NCBI RefSeq assembly: GCF_900108585.1
Contig: NZ_UESZ01000001.1
Span: 1,178,001-1,242,000, forward strand
Length of the DNA: 64,000 nucleotides
From: Branchiibius hedensis
GTDB taxonomy: Bacteria; Actinomycetota; Actinomycetes; Actinomycetales; Dermatophilaceae
Direction of reading: 5' to 3'
Position 1 is the stretch's first letter; the number at the start of each line of letters is the position of its first letter. The notes beneath the pieces were generated by a model. That model did not search any database and was not told where the DNA came from. It saw nothing but the letters and a program-made list of their open reading frames with translations. Below, one piece after another: positions 9,501-17,671 of the stretch. The translations under genes and the position numbers were made by a program.

Positions 9501-10105
9501 ATCGCTTGAATCTGCTGGATCGCCCGCCGGTCGATGGTGGCTGGACCCGGGTTGCACCCTGGCGACCCGGACTGTTCGCGGTGATTGCGTTGACCGGGCA
9601 CGCCTTTGTCAGTGCGCCGGATTCGTGGAGCGACGAGGAATTGACGCAGCTGGGGGTCGATGGCTTCGGGGGAGCGCACGACCCGCGCGTGCTGGTAGCC
9701 CTGGCGGGCGCGGACGGGTGGATCGACGTACTCGACCAGATCCTGATTGCCGAGCCACTCGCGGAGCCTGGGGAGCTCACCGAGCGCCACGACCTAAACG
9801 ACCACCCGCGTGTACGTCGTGCGCGTGAGTTGCGCTCGCAGGTGAGGGTTTTCGGCGATCGGACGAGTGTGCTGGTGCTCGGTCGCGGTATTGCCGGCTA
9901 CCTCGAAGCGGCCTTTGAGGTAGCGCCCGCGCTGCGTGGGCAGGGGGTGGGGCGCAACCTGTTGCTGGAGGCCCGGCGGCTCGCCGATGAGCCGGTGGTG
10001 GTCGCAGTGTCTCCGGGGAACGTCGCGAGCACGCACGCCGCGCTGGCCGCCGGATACGCTCCGGTGGGTGCGGTGCAGCTCTACCGGCCTACTGTTTTCT
10101 CATGA
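9497..10105 (+). CDS. GNAT-fold acetyltransferase
   Basis: A 202-residue protein with one recognisable GNAT motif, VAPALRGQGVGRNLLLEAR near residue 140, which holds the RGQGVG acetyl-CoA pyrophosphate loop. The N-terminal 120 residues are variable and give no substrate hint. GTG start at 9497 overlaps the yciO-like stop by 4 bp, and its own stop overlaps the quinone oxidoreductase start by 4 bp. Function beyond the fold is unknown. Confidence 0.75.
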   Translation: MNRLNLLDRPPVDGGWTRVAPWRPGLFAVIALTGHAFVSAPDSWSDEELTQLGVDGFGGAHDPRVLVALAGADGWIDVLDQILIAEPLAEPGELTERHDLNDHPRVRRARELRSQVRVFGDRTSVLVLGRGIAGYLEAAFEVAPALRGQGVGRNLLLEARRLADEPVVVAVSPGNVASTHAALAAGYAPVGAVQLYRPTVFS

Positions 10106-11079
10106 GCAGAGCACTCGTTGTCACCGAACACGGCGACCGGTCCGTCCTCGCGGTCCGCGACGTGGAGATCCCCGCACCAGCGCCTGACCAGGTGCAGGTC
10201 CGCGTTGCTGCTGCCGGCGTGAACTTCATCGACGTCTACAAGCGTCAGGGTGTCTACCCGCAGAACACCCCCTTCACTCTCGGTGAGGAGGGCGCGGGTG
10301 TCGTCGAGCAGGTCGGCTCAGCCGTCACTGACGTGGCGGTCGGTGACCGCGTCGCCTGGGGACAGTCTCCCGGCAGCGCCGCTGAACTGGTGAATCTGCC
10401 TGCCGCACTGGTGGTTCCGGTGCCCGATGGTCTCGATCTGGATGTTGCAGCGGCTGCGATGTTGCAAGGCATGACCGCGCACTACCTGGTCAACTCGACG
10501 TGGCCGGTGAAGGAAGGCGAGATCGCTCTGGTGCATGCCGCCGCTGGTGGTGTCGGTCAGTTGCTCGTCCAGCTGATCACCGCCAAGGGCGCAACGGTCG
10601 TGGCAACGGCCGGCACCTCGGACAAGCTGGCGATCGCCCGTGGCCTCGGCGCTGCGCACACGATCGACTACACCGGCCTGTCCGCTGACGATCTGTCGGC
10701 TGCCGTGCGATCGGCGGCGGGTCGCGGTGTGGACGTGGCGTACGACGGCGTCGGGAAGGCGACCTTCGATGCGTCGCTGAAGTCTTTGCGACCCCGGGGG
10801 ATGGGCGTGCTCTTCGGCGGTGCCAGCGGCCAGGTACCGCCGTTCGACCTGCAGCGGCTGAACCAACTGGGCTCACTGTTCGTCACGCGGCCCTCACTGG
10901 GTGCCTACCTGCAGACGCGCGAGGAGTTGCTCTGGCGAGCCAGGGACATCCTGGGCGCCCTGGCCGATGGTTCGCTGAAGTTGCAGATCGGTGGCGAGTA
11001 CCCGCTGACTGACGCGGTGTCGGCGTACGAGGCGTTGGAAGGTCGGGCGACGACGGGCAAGCTGATCCTCACGTTCTGA
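10102..11079 (+). CDS. Quinone oxidoreductase (zeta-crystallin type)
   Basis: Zinc-independent medium-chain dehydrogenase that reduces quinones with NADPH. It shows the Qor motif NFIDVYKRQGVYP at 41-53, GEEGAGVV near 61, the nucleotide loop AAGGVGQLL at 147-155 and the closing TTGKLILTF. Zinc-ligand cysteines are absent, as expected for this branch. 325 residues is normal. It is the last gene of an overlap-coupled run (7933, 8880, 9497, 10102), sharing ATGA with the GNAT gene. Confidence 0.9.
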   Translation: MSRALVVTEHGDRSVLAVRDVEIPAPAPDQVQVRVAAAGVNFIDVYKRQGVYPQNTPFTLGEEGAGVVEQVGSAVTDVAVGDRVAWGQSPGSAAELVNLPAALVVPVPDGLDLDVAAAAMLQGMTAHYLVNSTWPVKEGEIALVHAAAGGVGQLLVQLITAKGATVVATAGTSDKLAIARGLGAAHTIDYTGLSADDLSAAVRSAAGRGVDVAYDGVGKATFDASLKSLRPRGMGVLFGGASGQVPPFDLQRLNQLGSLFVTRPSLGAYLQTREELLWRARDILGALADGSLKLQIGGEYPLTDAVSAYEALEGRATTGKLILTF

Positions 11080-11143
11080 GGTTGTCCACAGGTCGGGCCG
11101 GTGGACTCGGCGCGAGGGCGTCGAACGCTCGTACGGTGCGAGC

Positions 11144-12559
11144 ATGTTCCTCACCGTACGACGTGCCGCCCTCGCTCTCTCGTTGGTCGCCGGCCTGGCG
11201 GCGTGCTCCACAACCGCCCCCACCCAGTCCGGCACACCCTCCAGGTCAACACCATCTGGGGCAACACCGTCGCCCGTCGCAGTACCCGCCGGTCAGCGTG
11301 CGGTGCACGGGGTTGCCTGGACTCGCAAGGACATCGAGCCGGCCACAGAGTTCACCGTCGTCGGCTCGACCGTCTTCTTCTTGGGCGTGCAACGCAACCA
11401 GCTGTATGCGTTCGGTCTCGACCTCGCCAACGGCAAGGACCGGTTCCGGATCGGTGCCTCACCCTCCGGCGCTACACAGGGCGTCGCGGTGGGTTACGGC
11501 ACGCTCGGCGACACGGTGGCCTTCTACGGTGAGAACGAGGATCTCAAGGGTTCAGCACCCATGTGGCTGGTCAATCTGAAGACCGGCAAGCAGACGAAGA
11601 CCAACAAGACCCTGTGGCGCGCAACGCCACAGGCGTGCGATCACGACCGGGCCTTCTGCGGCCGGACGGAGGACACCACGTGGCGGGCCGATCTGCGCAC
11701 CGGCGAGCTCACCAGCTTCACCCTGCCCACCGGACGCACCTTGGGCGATGGGTTGTCCGATCCGCTCCAACGAGATCCGGAAATGCTCACCTACACCAAG
11801 GACGGCGTGCAGCAGTGGTCACTGCCGTTGCAGACGATGGCGCCCGGTGCGAGCACCGACCGGGGTTGGTGGACCTGGTCCGACGACCGCAGTCACATGG
11901 TCGGTATCGACCTGTTCCCGGGGGAGAAGAAAGGCGGCGCGTGGCAGATCGACCTCGGTAAGATCCGGTCGCTGGGTATCGAACAGGCGTCGGGGCACGT
12001 CGCGTGGACCGGCCGCGGCCAGCTGACCGATTGCGGCGCGTCACATCCGGGGGAGCAACCCGCCTTCGTGCGGTGCGCGGTGCGGGGGACCGAGATCATC
12101 ACCGGTGACGGACCCGCCGCCAAGGTCACGTATCAAGGCCTGGATGTCACCATCCAGGGATTCAACCCGGCCACCGGCACCGCGACGTGGCAGATTCCGC
12201 TGGGGAGCGATCCGCACAACCTGGCCGATGACAGCGCCGTTCCGAGCGACGCGCGCGGTTGGTGGATCTATTCGACAGGACACGGCTACGTGGCCGTCGA
12301 CCCGGTCAGCGGAGCCCACGACACCGCCGTCGGCGACCAGAACTGGTGCGAATACCGCACCACCATCGTCATTCGCCCCGAGATGACGGCGGAGGATATG
12401 AAACGCGTCGGGTCGCAGACCGCGCCGTGTGATCGTGCAGGCCGCCGTACCAACCAAGCACCGCGCACCATCAATACGACGATCACTCCCGTCCATCAGG
12501 GGCTGGTGCTGACCGGGGACGCGGACTCGGTGTCCGCGCTGCGGGTCTCCCCTCGTTGA
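11144..12559 (+). CDS. Putative lipoprotein, unknown function (possible beta-propeller)
   Basis: The 471-residue protein begins with a charged n-region, a hydrophobic stretch and the lipobox GLAAC with Cys21, so it should be a membrane-anchored lipoprotein. A Ser/Thr/Pro-rich linker follows. The rest contains spaced W/G/D-rich strands (WLVNLKTGKQ, TTWRADLRTGEL, GYVAVDPVSGA) like a PQQ-type propeller, but I cannot assign a family with certainty. Its 3' end overlaps the convergent esterase gene by 64 bp. Confidence 0.75.
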   Translation: MFLTVRRAALALSLVAGLAACSTTAPTQSGTPSRSTPSGATPSPVAVPAGQRAVHGVAWTRKDIEPATEFTVVGSTVFFLGVQRNQLYAFGLDLANGKDRFRIGASPSGATQGVAVGYGTLGDTVAFYGENEDLKGSAPMWLVNLKTGKQTKTNKTLWRATPQACDHDRAFCGRTEDTTWRADLRTGELTSFTLPTGRTLGDGLSDPLQRDPEMLTYTKDGVQQWSLPLQTMAPGASTDRGWWTWSDDRSHMVGIDLFPGEKKGGAWQIDLGKIRSLGIEQASGHVAWTGRGQLTDCGASHPGEQPAFVRCAVRGTEIITGDGPAAKVTYQGLDVTIQGFNPATGTATWQIPLGSDPHNLADDSAVPSDARGWWIYSTGHGYVAVDPVSGAHDTAVGDQNWCEYRTTIVIRPEMTAEDMKRVGSQTAPCDRAGRRTNQAPRTINTTITPVHQGLVLTGDADSVSALRVSPR

Positions 12560-13464
12560 CCGCGCAGGAAGTCGGCCGTCAGATCGAGCACGTGGCGACC
12601 GGCGACGGTGTCGTAACGCAATTCGTACTCGTGCCCAAGTCCCTCGCCGGTTTCCTCATGGATATCCGTGATCGTGCGAACTCCGTTGCGCTGCAAAGTG
12701 TCCCGCAACTCGATGACCTGGGACGTCATGGGGTCGGCGTCACCGCCGGTGAGCAGGGTCGGCGGCCAGTTCGGTGTCACCCAACGCACTGCGGACAACT
12801 CGTCGAGACGACTGAGGGACCGCCAATCTCGGCGCCCGGTGTAGGCGGGAAGGAAGAGTTTCAGGAAGGGGAAGCCGGTCTGCGCCAGGGTGTCCATGTT
12901 CGAGGGCCCGCAGTACAACGCCGCCCCGGTCACCGTGACGTCGGCTGGTGTCGTGCCCATCCGCCCGGCCAACCGCGGGTTGGTCTGCATCCCCACCAGT
13001 TGCGCCGCCAGTCCGCTGCCCGCGGAGTCGCCGCCCAGGACGACCCGCTGCGGGTCGACTCCGAGGGCGGCGGCGTTCCCTGCGACGTACCTCAGGAGCG
13101 TGTGCCCCTGCAGGACAGCGGTCGGGTACGCCGACTCCGGACTCAGCGCGTAATCCGCCGAGATCACCACCCACCCCGTCGCATCGGCGATACCGGTGGC
13201 CAGACAGCACACAGCGCTCTTGTCACCGACCACGAATCCGCCGCCGTGCCACCAGATCAGCACCGGCAGTGGTTCGGGGCGCCGCGCCGGGCGGTAGATG
13301 TCGATCGTGAACGGCGGCTCGCCACCAGGGACGGGGCAACCGCGGGTGATGAACAGTCGGGACTGGCTGGCTTCGACGTCGCGCAGGCTGTGCCGGTGTC
13401 GAGCGGCCAACGGGCGGATGAGTTGTAGCGCCGGACGCCAGCGCTGATAGGTCGGTGCTGTCAC
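12496..13464 (-). CDS. Alpha/beta-hydrolase, hormone-sensitive-lipase type esterase
   Basis: Esterase/lipase with the oxyanion motif HGGG at 73-76, the nucleophile elbow GDSAG at 145-149, the acid in GGDADPM and the catalytic histidine in GLGHEYE near the C-terminus. Order and spacing match the HSL family (alpha/beta hydrolase fold 3). No signal peptide is visible in the 322-residue form. Start GTG 13464 is chosen because an upstream extension would run into the divergent Nudix gene; this start lies in a dyad at 13461-13478. The substrate is not predictable. Confidence 0.85.
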   Translation of the reverse strand: MTAPTYQRWRPALQLIRPLAARHRHSLRDVEASQSRLFITRGCPVPGGEPPFTIDIYRPARRPEPLPVLIWWHGGGFVVGDKSAVCCLATGIADATGWVVISADYALSPESAYPTAVLQGHTLLRYVAGNAAALGVDPQRVVLGGDSAGSGLAAQLVGMQTNPRLAGRMGTTPADVTVTGAALYCGPSNMDTLAQTGFPFLKLFLPAYTGRRDWRSLSRLDELSAVRWVTPNWPPTLLTGGDADPMTSQVIELRDTLQRNGVRTITDIHEETGEGLGHEYELRYDTVAGRHVLDLTADFLRGQRGETRSADTESASPVSTSP

Positions 13465-13478
13465 ACTTTGCAGTGTGA
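13461..13478. promoter_or_regulatory. 18-bp perfect dyad over two divergent start codons
   Basis: TCACACT and AGTGTGA form 7-base inverted arms around 4 bases. The proposed GTG starts of the esterase (13464, minus) and of the Nudix gene (13475, plus) lie symmetrically inside the arms. It could be an operator for a shared regulator, or the starts may be misplaced. This is inference from symmetry only. Confidence 0.4.
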
Positions 13479-14059
13479 ACGACGCGAGTGAAGAGCCCGT
13501 CCGCACCCTCATCCCGGTCCCGGCGCACGAACGCCCGCACCGCACCCGGCGGACTGCCCGCGTCCTGCTGCTGGACGAGCAGAACCGGGTGCTGTTGTTC
13601 ACCGACACCGACCCTGGGATGCACGACTCGCACTGGTGGATCACTCCCGGCGGCGGGATCGAGGAGGGGGAGTCCGAGCGGGTCGCGGCGATCCGGGAGG
13701 TCAGCGAGGAGACTGGGCTGCAGTTGGCCGACGAGCAACTCGCGGGGCCGATCATGGTGCGCCACGTCGTCCACGGCTACACGGATGTGGTCATCGACCA
13801 GCACGACACCTTCTTCTTCGCGCGAGTTCCAACCTTCGAGATCTCGACCGCCGGGCACACCGCGGAAGAACGGATCACGATGGTTTCGTGGTCCTGGTGG
13901 AGCGAGCTGGAATTGCGGCGCACAGCCGAAATCGTCTGGCCCATAGGCTTACTCGACCTGCTCGAGGAGGTCGCCCGGTACGAGGCGGATGGCGACCGAT
14001 CGGCGTACCCGATCGATTACGGGTCGGTGGAGGAGTCCACCGTCCCGGGTGTGCTCTAG
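13475..14059 (+). CDS. NUDIX hydrolase
   Basis: Pyrophosphohydrolase acting on nucleoside diphosphates linked to another group. A full Nudix box runs from Gly60 to Leu82 with E66 and REVSEETG at 74-81, matching GX5EX7REUXEEXGU. The 194-residue protein has no other recognisable domain, so substrate is open. Start GTG 13475 lacks a clear Shine-Dalgarno sequence. It is divergent from the esterase and 27 bp ahead of an SRPBCC gene on the same strand. Confidence 0.85.
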   Translation: MNDASEEPVRTLIPVPAHERPHRTRRTARVLLLDEQNRVLLFTDTDPGMHDSHWWITPGGGIEEGESERVAAIREVSEETGLQLADEQLAGPIMVRHVVHGYTDVVIDQHDTFFFARVPTFEISTAGHTAEERITMVSWSWWSELELRRTAEIVWPIGLLDLLEEVARYEADGDRSAYPIDYGSVEESTVPGVL

Positions 14060-14086
14060 CCGGACCGGCCGTGTCAGGGTTGGGCC

Positions 14087-14524
14087 ATGGTCACCACCGA
14101 GCGCACCTTCCGCGTCAATGTCCCGGTCGAGCGAGCCCGTGCCTACCTGCGCGATTTCGCCAACGCGATCGACTGGGACCCGGGCACGGTGTCCTGCGTC
14201 CAGCAGGACGACGGTCCGATCGCGCAGGGCACCAAATGGGACAACGTGTCGGAGGTGTTCGGCCGCAAGACCGATCTGACCTACGAGCTGACCCGCGACG
14301 ATCCGCAGCGGATCATCTTCAAGGGGACGAACAAGACAGCCACGTCGATCGATGACATCACCCTCACCGAGATCGGCGACGGTGCGCTCGATCTGCGGTA
14401 CCGCTCGGAGGTCACCTTCAACGGCATCGCGAAGGTGGCCAGTCCGTTCCTGAAGATCGCTTTCGCCAAGATCGCCGCGCAGATGGAGCGCGAGATGCCC
14501 GGGATCATCGAGCAGAAGGCGTAA
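14087..14524 (+). CDS. SRPBCC-fold protein (polyketide cyclase/dehydrase-like)
   Basis: A 145-residue START/SRPBCC domain, which forms a hydrophobic ligand pocket. Typical features are FRVNVPVERARAYLRDFANAIDWDPGT at the start, a GTKW turn, and the long C-terminal helix ending MEREMPGIIEQKA. No catalytic motif is evident; family members bind lipids or act as cyclases or dehydratases. The 3' end overlaps the convergent YdeI-like gene by 20 bp. Confidence 0.8.
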   Translation: MVTTERTFRVNVPVERARAYLRDFANAIDWDPGTVSCVQQDDGPIAQGTKWDNVSEVFGRKTDLTYELTRDDPQRIIFKGTNKTATSIDDITLTEIGDGALDLRYRSEVTFNGIAKVASPFLKIAFAKIAAQMEREMPGIIEQKA

Positions 14525-14960
14525 CCAACTGCGCGAGGACGGTTTCCACCCGCCGCGCCTTCGTCTCCGGCTTCTTGGCGTCGGCGACCGACCGTGCCAA
14601 CTCCTTGCGTCGCGACGGTGACAGGGCGTCAAAGGCCGCACGCGCCGTACGATCCTGGTCGAGCGCGGCGTCGAGTTCAGGCGGGATCTCCACGCTGCGG
14701 GGTGCCTCGTCGGGGCGGAGGGTCACGTCGACCCGTTGCCCCACCTCGACCTGTAGCTGAGCCCGGGCCGCCTTGCTGAGCCCGACGAGGTTCTCCCCGC
14801 CCATCCGCGCCACCCGGCCCGCGAACGATCGATCGCCGATGGTGACCGTCACCGGGAACACCTTCTTGCTGCTCAAGGCGGCGACCTGCTCGTCGGTGAG
14901 CACGATGGCTGCCGCGGGGCCCCGCGCGACCAGTTCGGTAGTCAGTTCCAACGACGTCAT
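14505..14960 (-). CDS. YdeI/OmpD-associated family protein with DUF1905 domain
   Basis: The 151-residue protein has an N-terminal DUF1905 barrel (residues about 1-95, including VTVTIGDRSFAGRVARMGG and VDVTLRPDE) and a C-terminal helical YdeI-type tail (PPELDAALDQDRTARAAFDALSPSRRKELARSV). Start ATG 14960 gives the usual N-terminus; a longer frame upstream overlaps the transporter gene. Function is unknown in detail. It follows the transporter gene 7 bp later on the same strand. Confidence 0.8.
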   Translation of the reverse strand: MTSLELTTELVARGPAAAIVLTDEQVAALSSKKVFPVTVTIGDRSFAGRVARMGGENLVGLSKAARAQLQVEVGQRVDVTLRPDEAPRSVEIPPELDAALDQDRTARAAFDALSPSRRKELARSVADAKKPETKARRVETVLAQLVTPSAR

Positions 14961-14967
14961 ACCGCGA

Positions 14968-15972
14968 TCATGCCGGGCTCGGCGCGTCGGCAACAGGTTC
15001 GCGGGCGTAGCGACCGGCCAACCAGGAGCACATCATCAACTGGATCTGGTGGAAGATCATCAGCGGCAGCACGATCAACCCGACCGTGCCTGCGGAGAAC
15101 AACACCGCGGCCATCGGCAGACCGCTGGCCAGCGACTTCTTGGTCCCACAGAACTGGATGGCGATCATGTCCGCGCGGCTGAACCCGAGCCGCTGCGCCG
15201 ACCACCGGGTCAGCCACAACATGAACAGGACCAGGAGCACCGACAGCACCACCAGGACCACGATCTGCCAGACGGCGACCTTGCCCCAGATCCCTTCGCG
15301 GACGCCCTCGCTGAACGCCGAGTAGACCACCAGCAGGATGGAGATCCGGTCGACGTACTTCAGCCACGCGGCGTTCTTCTTCACCCAGCCGCCGATCAAC
15401 GGCCGGGCGAGCATGCCGAGGATGAACGGCAACAGCAACTGGACGACGATGTCGACGACGGCGCTGCCGGTGATCTGGATGTCGCCGTCAACGCCCATCA
15501 GCCCTACCGCGACCATCACCACGACCAGCAGCGGGGTGAGAAAGACCCCCAGCAGGTTGGACGCGGAGGCGCTGACGATCGCGCCGGCGACGTTGCCGCG
15601 GGCGATCGAGGTGAACGCGATCGAGGACTGCACGGTGGAGGGCACCAGGGTCAGGTAGAGCACGCCGGTGTAGAGCGGAGCCGACAGCAACCACGGCGAC
15701 AAGGCCCGCATCGCCACCCCGACCAGCGGAAACACCACGAAGGTGAAGGACAGGATCAGCAGGTGCAGTCGCCAGTGCGCCAGGCCGTCGAGGGCTTCGC
15801 GCGGGTGCAGCCGAGCGCCGTACAGGAAGAAGAGCAGGCCGATCGCGATGGCGACGATCTTGTCCAGGCTGGGGGCGAAGGCCTCGCTCGCCGGGAAGAC
15901 CGAGGCGACCACGACGGCCAGCAAAATGGACAGTACGAACCCGTCAATACCGATCTTTTTCAGCCACCCCAC
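14968..15972 (-). CDS. Bile acid:sodium symporter family transporter
   Basis: Integral membrane protein of the BASS / SBF-like superfamily. The 334 residues show about nine to ten hydrophobic segments, beginning with FVLSILLAVVVASVFP, and conserved pieces such as LVPSTVQSSIAFTSIARGN in the crossover region and IAIQFCGTKKSLASGLP, both characteristic of the SBF_like subgroup. The substrate is not known; bile acid is a family name only. The start diverges from the rraA-like gene across 20 bp. Confidence 0.85.
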   Translation of the reverse strand: MGWLKKIGIDGFVLSILLAVVVASVFPASEAFAPSLDKIVAIAIGLLFFLYGARLHPREALDGLAHWRLHLLILSFTFVVFPLVGVAMRALSPWLLSAPLYTGVLYLTLVPSTVQSSIAFTSIARGNVAGAIVSASASNLLGVFLTPLLVVVMVAVGLMGVDGDIQITGSAVVDIVVQLLLPFILGMLARPLIGGWVKKNAAWLKYVDRISILLVVYSAFSEGVREGIWGKVAVWQIVVLVVLSVLLVLFMLWLTRWSAQRLGFSRADMIAIQFCGTKKSLASGLPMAAVLFSAGTVGLIVLPLMIFHQIQLMMCSWLAGRYAREPVADAPSPA

Positions 15973-15992
15973 GGTCGGCTAGCCTACGCAGC

Positions 15993-16466
15993 GTGACTTC
16001 CGAGGCGACAGCCGACGTATACGACCGGCTGGGCGAGGCGCTGGATTCCAGCTCTCTGCCGTGGCGCACGTACGGCGGCCGTTCGGCGTTCAGCGGACCG
16101 GCAACGACCGTGCGGTGCTTCCGGGACAACGCCATCGTGAAGGAGTTGCTCAACACTCCCGGCGATGGCCGGGTGTTGGTCGTCGACGGTGGCGGTTCGA
16201 TCGAGAGCGCGCTGTGCGGGGATCTGATCGCCAAAGCTGCGGCGGACAACGGCTGGGCCGGGATCGTGATCAACGGTGCGGTTCGCGACACCGAGGTCCT
16301 GGCGACGCTGCAGGTCGGAGTCCTCGCCCTGGGCTCCAACCCGCGTAGGTCGGCCAAGGACGGCGCTGGCGAGGTCGACGTACCGGTCACCTTCGGCGGC
16401 GCGACGTTCACACCGGGATCGACGGTATGGGCCGACCGCGACGGCGTCCTGGTCGAGCGCGGCTAG
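15993..16466 (+). CDS. RraA family protein
   Basis: Homologue of RraA, a trimeric protein that inhibits RNase E in E. coli; relatives are 4-hydroxy-4-methyl-2-oxoglutarate aldolases. The 157-residue protein has FSGPATTVRCF near 32, VLVVDGGGS near 61, LCGDLIAKAAADNGWAGIVINGAVRD at 75-100 and ALGSNPRRS near 112, all diagnostic. The Gly-rich and GD...R..D residues needed for aldolase chemistry are present, so an aldolase or a regulator remains possible. GTG start. Confidence 0.85.
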   Translation: MTSEATADVYDRLGEALDSSSLPWRTYGGRSAFSGPATTVRCFRDNAIVKELLNTPGDGRVLVVDGGGSIESALCGDLIAKAAADNGWAGIVINGAVRDTEVLATLQVGVLALGSNPRRSAKDGAGEVDVPVTFGGATFTPGSTVWADRDGVLVERG

Positions 16467-17650
16467 CCGACCGGTGTGGCCTGGCAGTTCCCGAGGCTGC
16501 TCATCGCCTTCACCACCCGCCCGTACGCCGTCGGGTTCTGCGTCGGCGAGGTCAGGTTGATGATGTGGTGCCCGGCGATGTCCACGTGCGTGGGCTGATA
16601 GGTGGCGGTCTGAGACCAACCGTTCGCCGTCTTGGTGAAGGTGACCGTCGGGATCACCCCGTCCGCGTTGGCGTCGGTGAGGATCGAGGCCTGCCCCTGG
16701 CCTTGGTTGGACAGGAAGTTACCCATCCCGTAGAAGACGTACTTGCCGTTCAGCGTCGAGCAGGGCTGGATCACGTGCGCGTGCGCGCCATAGATCGCAT
16801 CGACGTACGGCGAGGCGAGCAAGGCCTTGGCGTACGTCGTCTGCTCGCTGGTGGGGGCCTCCTGGTATTCCTTGCCCCAGTGCATGCTGATCACCACGAT
16901 GTCTGCGCCGGCGGCCTTGGCCTTCTTAGCTTCGGCGAGGATGCCCGTGACACCTTCTGCCGGCCATGACGCATCCTTCAACCAGGGGGCGCTCGAGGGC
17001 ACTTCGGGACTCGGGCCGGCCTTGTTGATCACGCTGTAGGCGTAGGCGAACTGGGCGACCTTCACCTTGCCCACCTGATAGATCGCGGGCTCGCCTGCTC
17101 CGCTCGCTGTGGGAGTGGCGCCGGCGACCTTCAGCCCGGCCCTCTCCAGGGTGACCGGGGTCTGTTGGACACCGGCCAGTTGCATGTCCCAGGTGTGATT
17201 GCTGGCGAAGGAGCAGCCATCGAAGCCGGCCTTCTTCTCGGCCGCCGCGATCTCCTTCGGCGCGTTGTAGACCAGCCCGGTGTGTTCGAGATTCGTGTCG
17301 TTGGCCGAGACGGGGGTCTCCTGCTGGCAAATCGTCACGTCGGCCTTGCTCAGCGCGGCCTTGACCGGCGCGAACATCGGGTCGAAGTCGAACCCCGTCT
17401 TGCCCTGCTGCTTGGCGAACGCGGCCGCGTTGCGGCGGACCGGACCGTGGATCAGGATGTCGCCCGAAGCGGCGACGGTCACGGTTGTCCCGGTAGCGAC
17501 ATCGGAGCCGGGTGTGCTGGACGATGACCCGGCCGACGAGGCGGCAGGGGCCGATGTGATCGCGGCCGGCGGCTTGCCGGAGTCGTTGGAGCACGCACCC
17601 AGCGCGAGGAGACCGCTCAAGCAGGCGGCGGCAGGTAGCAGAGCGCGCAT
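16463..17650 (-). CDS. CapA-family (PGA_cap) lipoprotein
   Basis: Extracytoplasmic metallophosphoesterase-like protein related to CapA of poly-gamma-glutamate synthesis. It has a signal peptide with lipobox ALGAC (Cys20) and a Ser/Pro-rich linker. The PGA_cap core follows: ASGDILIHGP near 67, ETPVS, FASNHTWD, VISMHWGKEYQ and GAHAHVIQP, covering the metal-binding Asp, Asn, His residues. No capB or capC is nearby, so a cell-wall or stress role is as likely as polyglutamate export. 395 residues; start ATG. Confidence 0.85.
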   Translation of the reverse strand: MRALLPAAACLSGLLALGACSNDSGKPPAAITSAPAASSAGSSSSTPGSDVATGTTVTVAASGDILIHGPVRRNAAAFAKQQGKTGFDFDPMFAPVKAALSKADVTICQQETPVSANDTNLEHTGLVYNAPKEIAAAEKKAGFDGCSFASNHTWDMQLAGVQQTPVTLERAGLKVAGATPTASGAGEPAIYQVGKVKVAQFAYAYSVINKAGPSPEVPSSAPWLKDASWPAEGVTGILAEAKKAKAAGADIVVISMHWGKEYQEAPTSEQTTYAKALLASPYVDAIYGAHAHVIQPCSTLNGKYVFYGMGNFLSNQGQGQASILTDANADGVIPTVTFTKTANGWSQTATYQPTHVDIAGHHIINLTSPTQNPTAYGRVVKAMSSLGNCQATPVG

Positions 17651-17671
17651 GGGCGAACTGTACCCAGCCAG

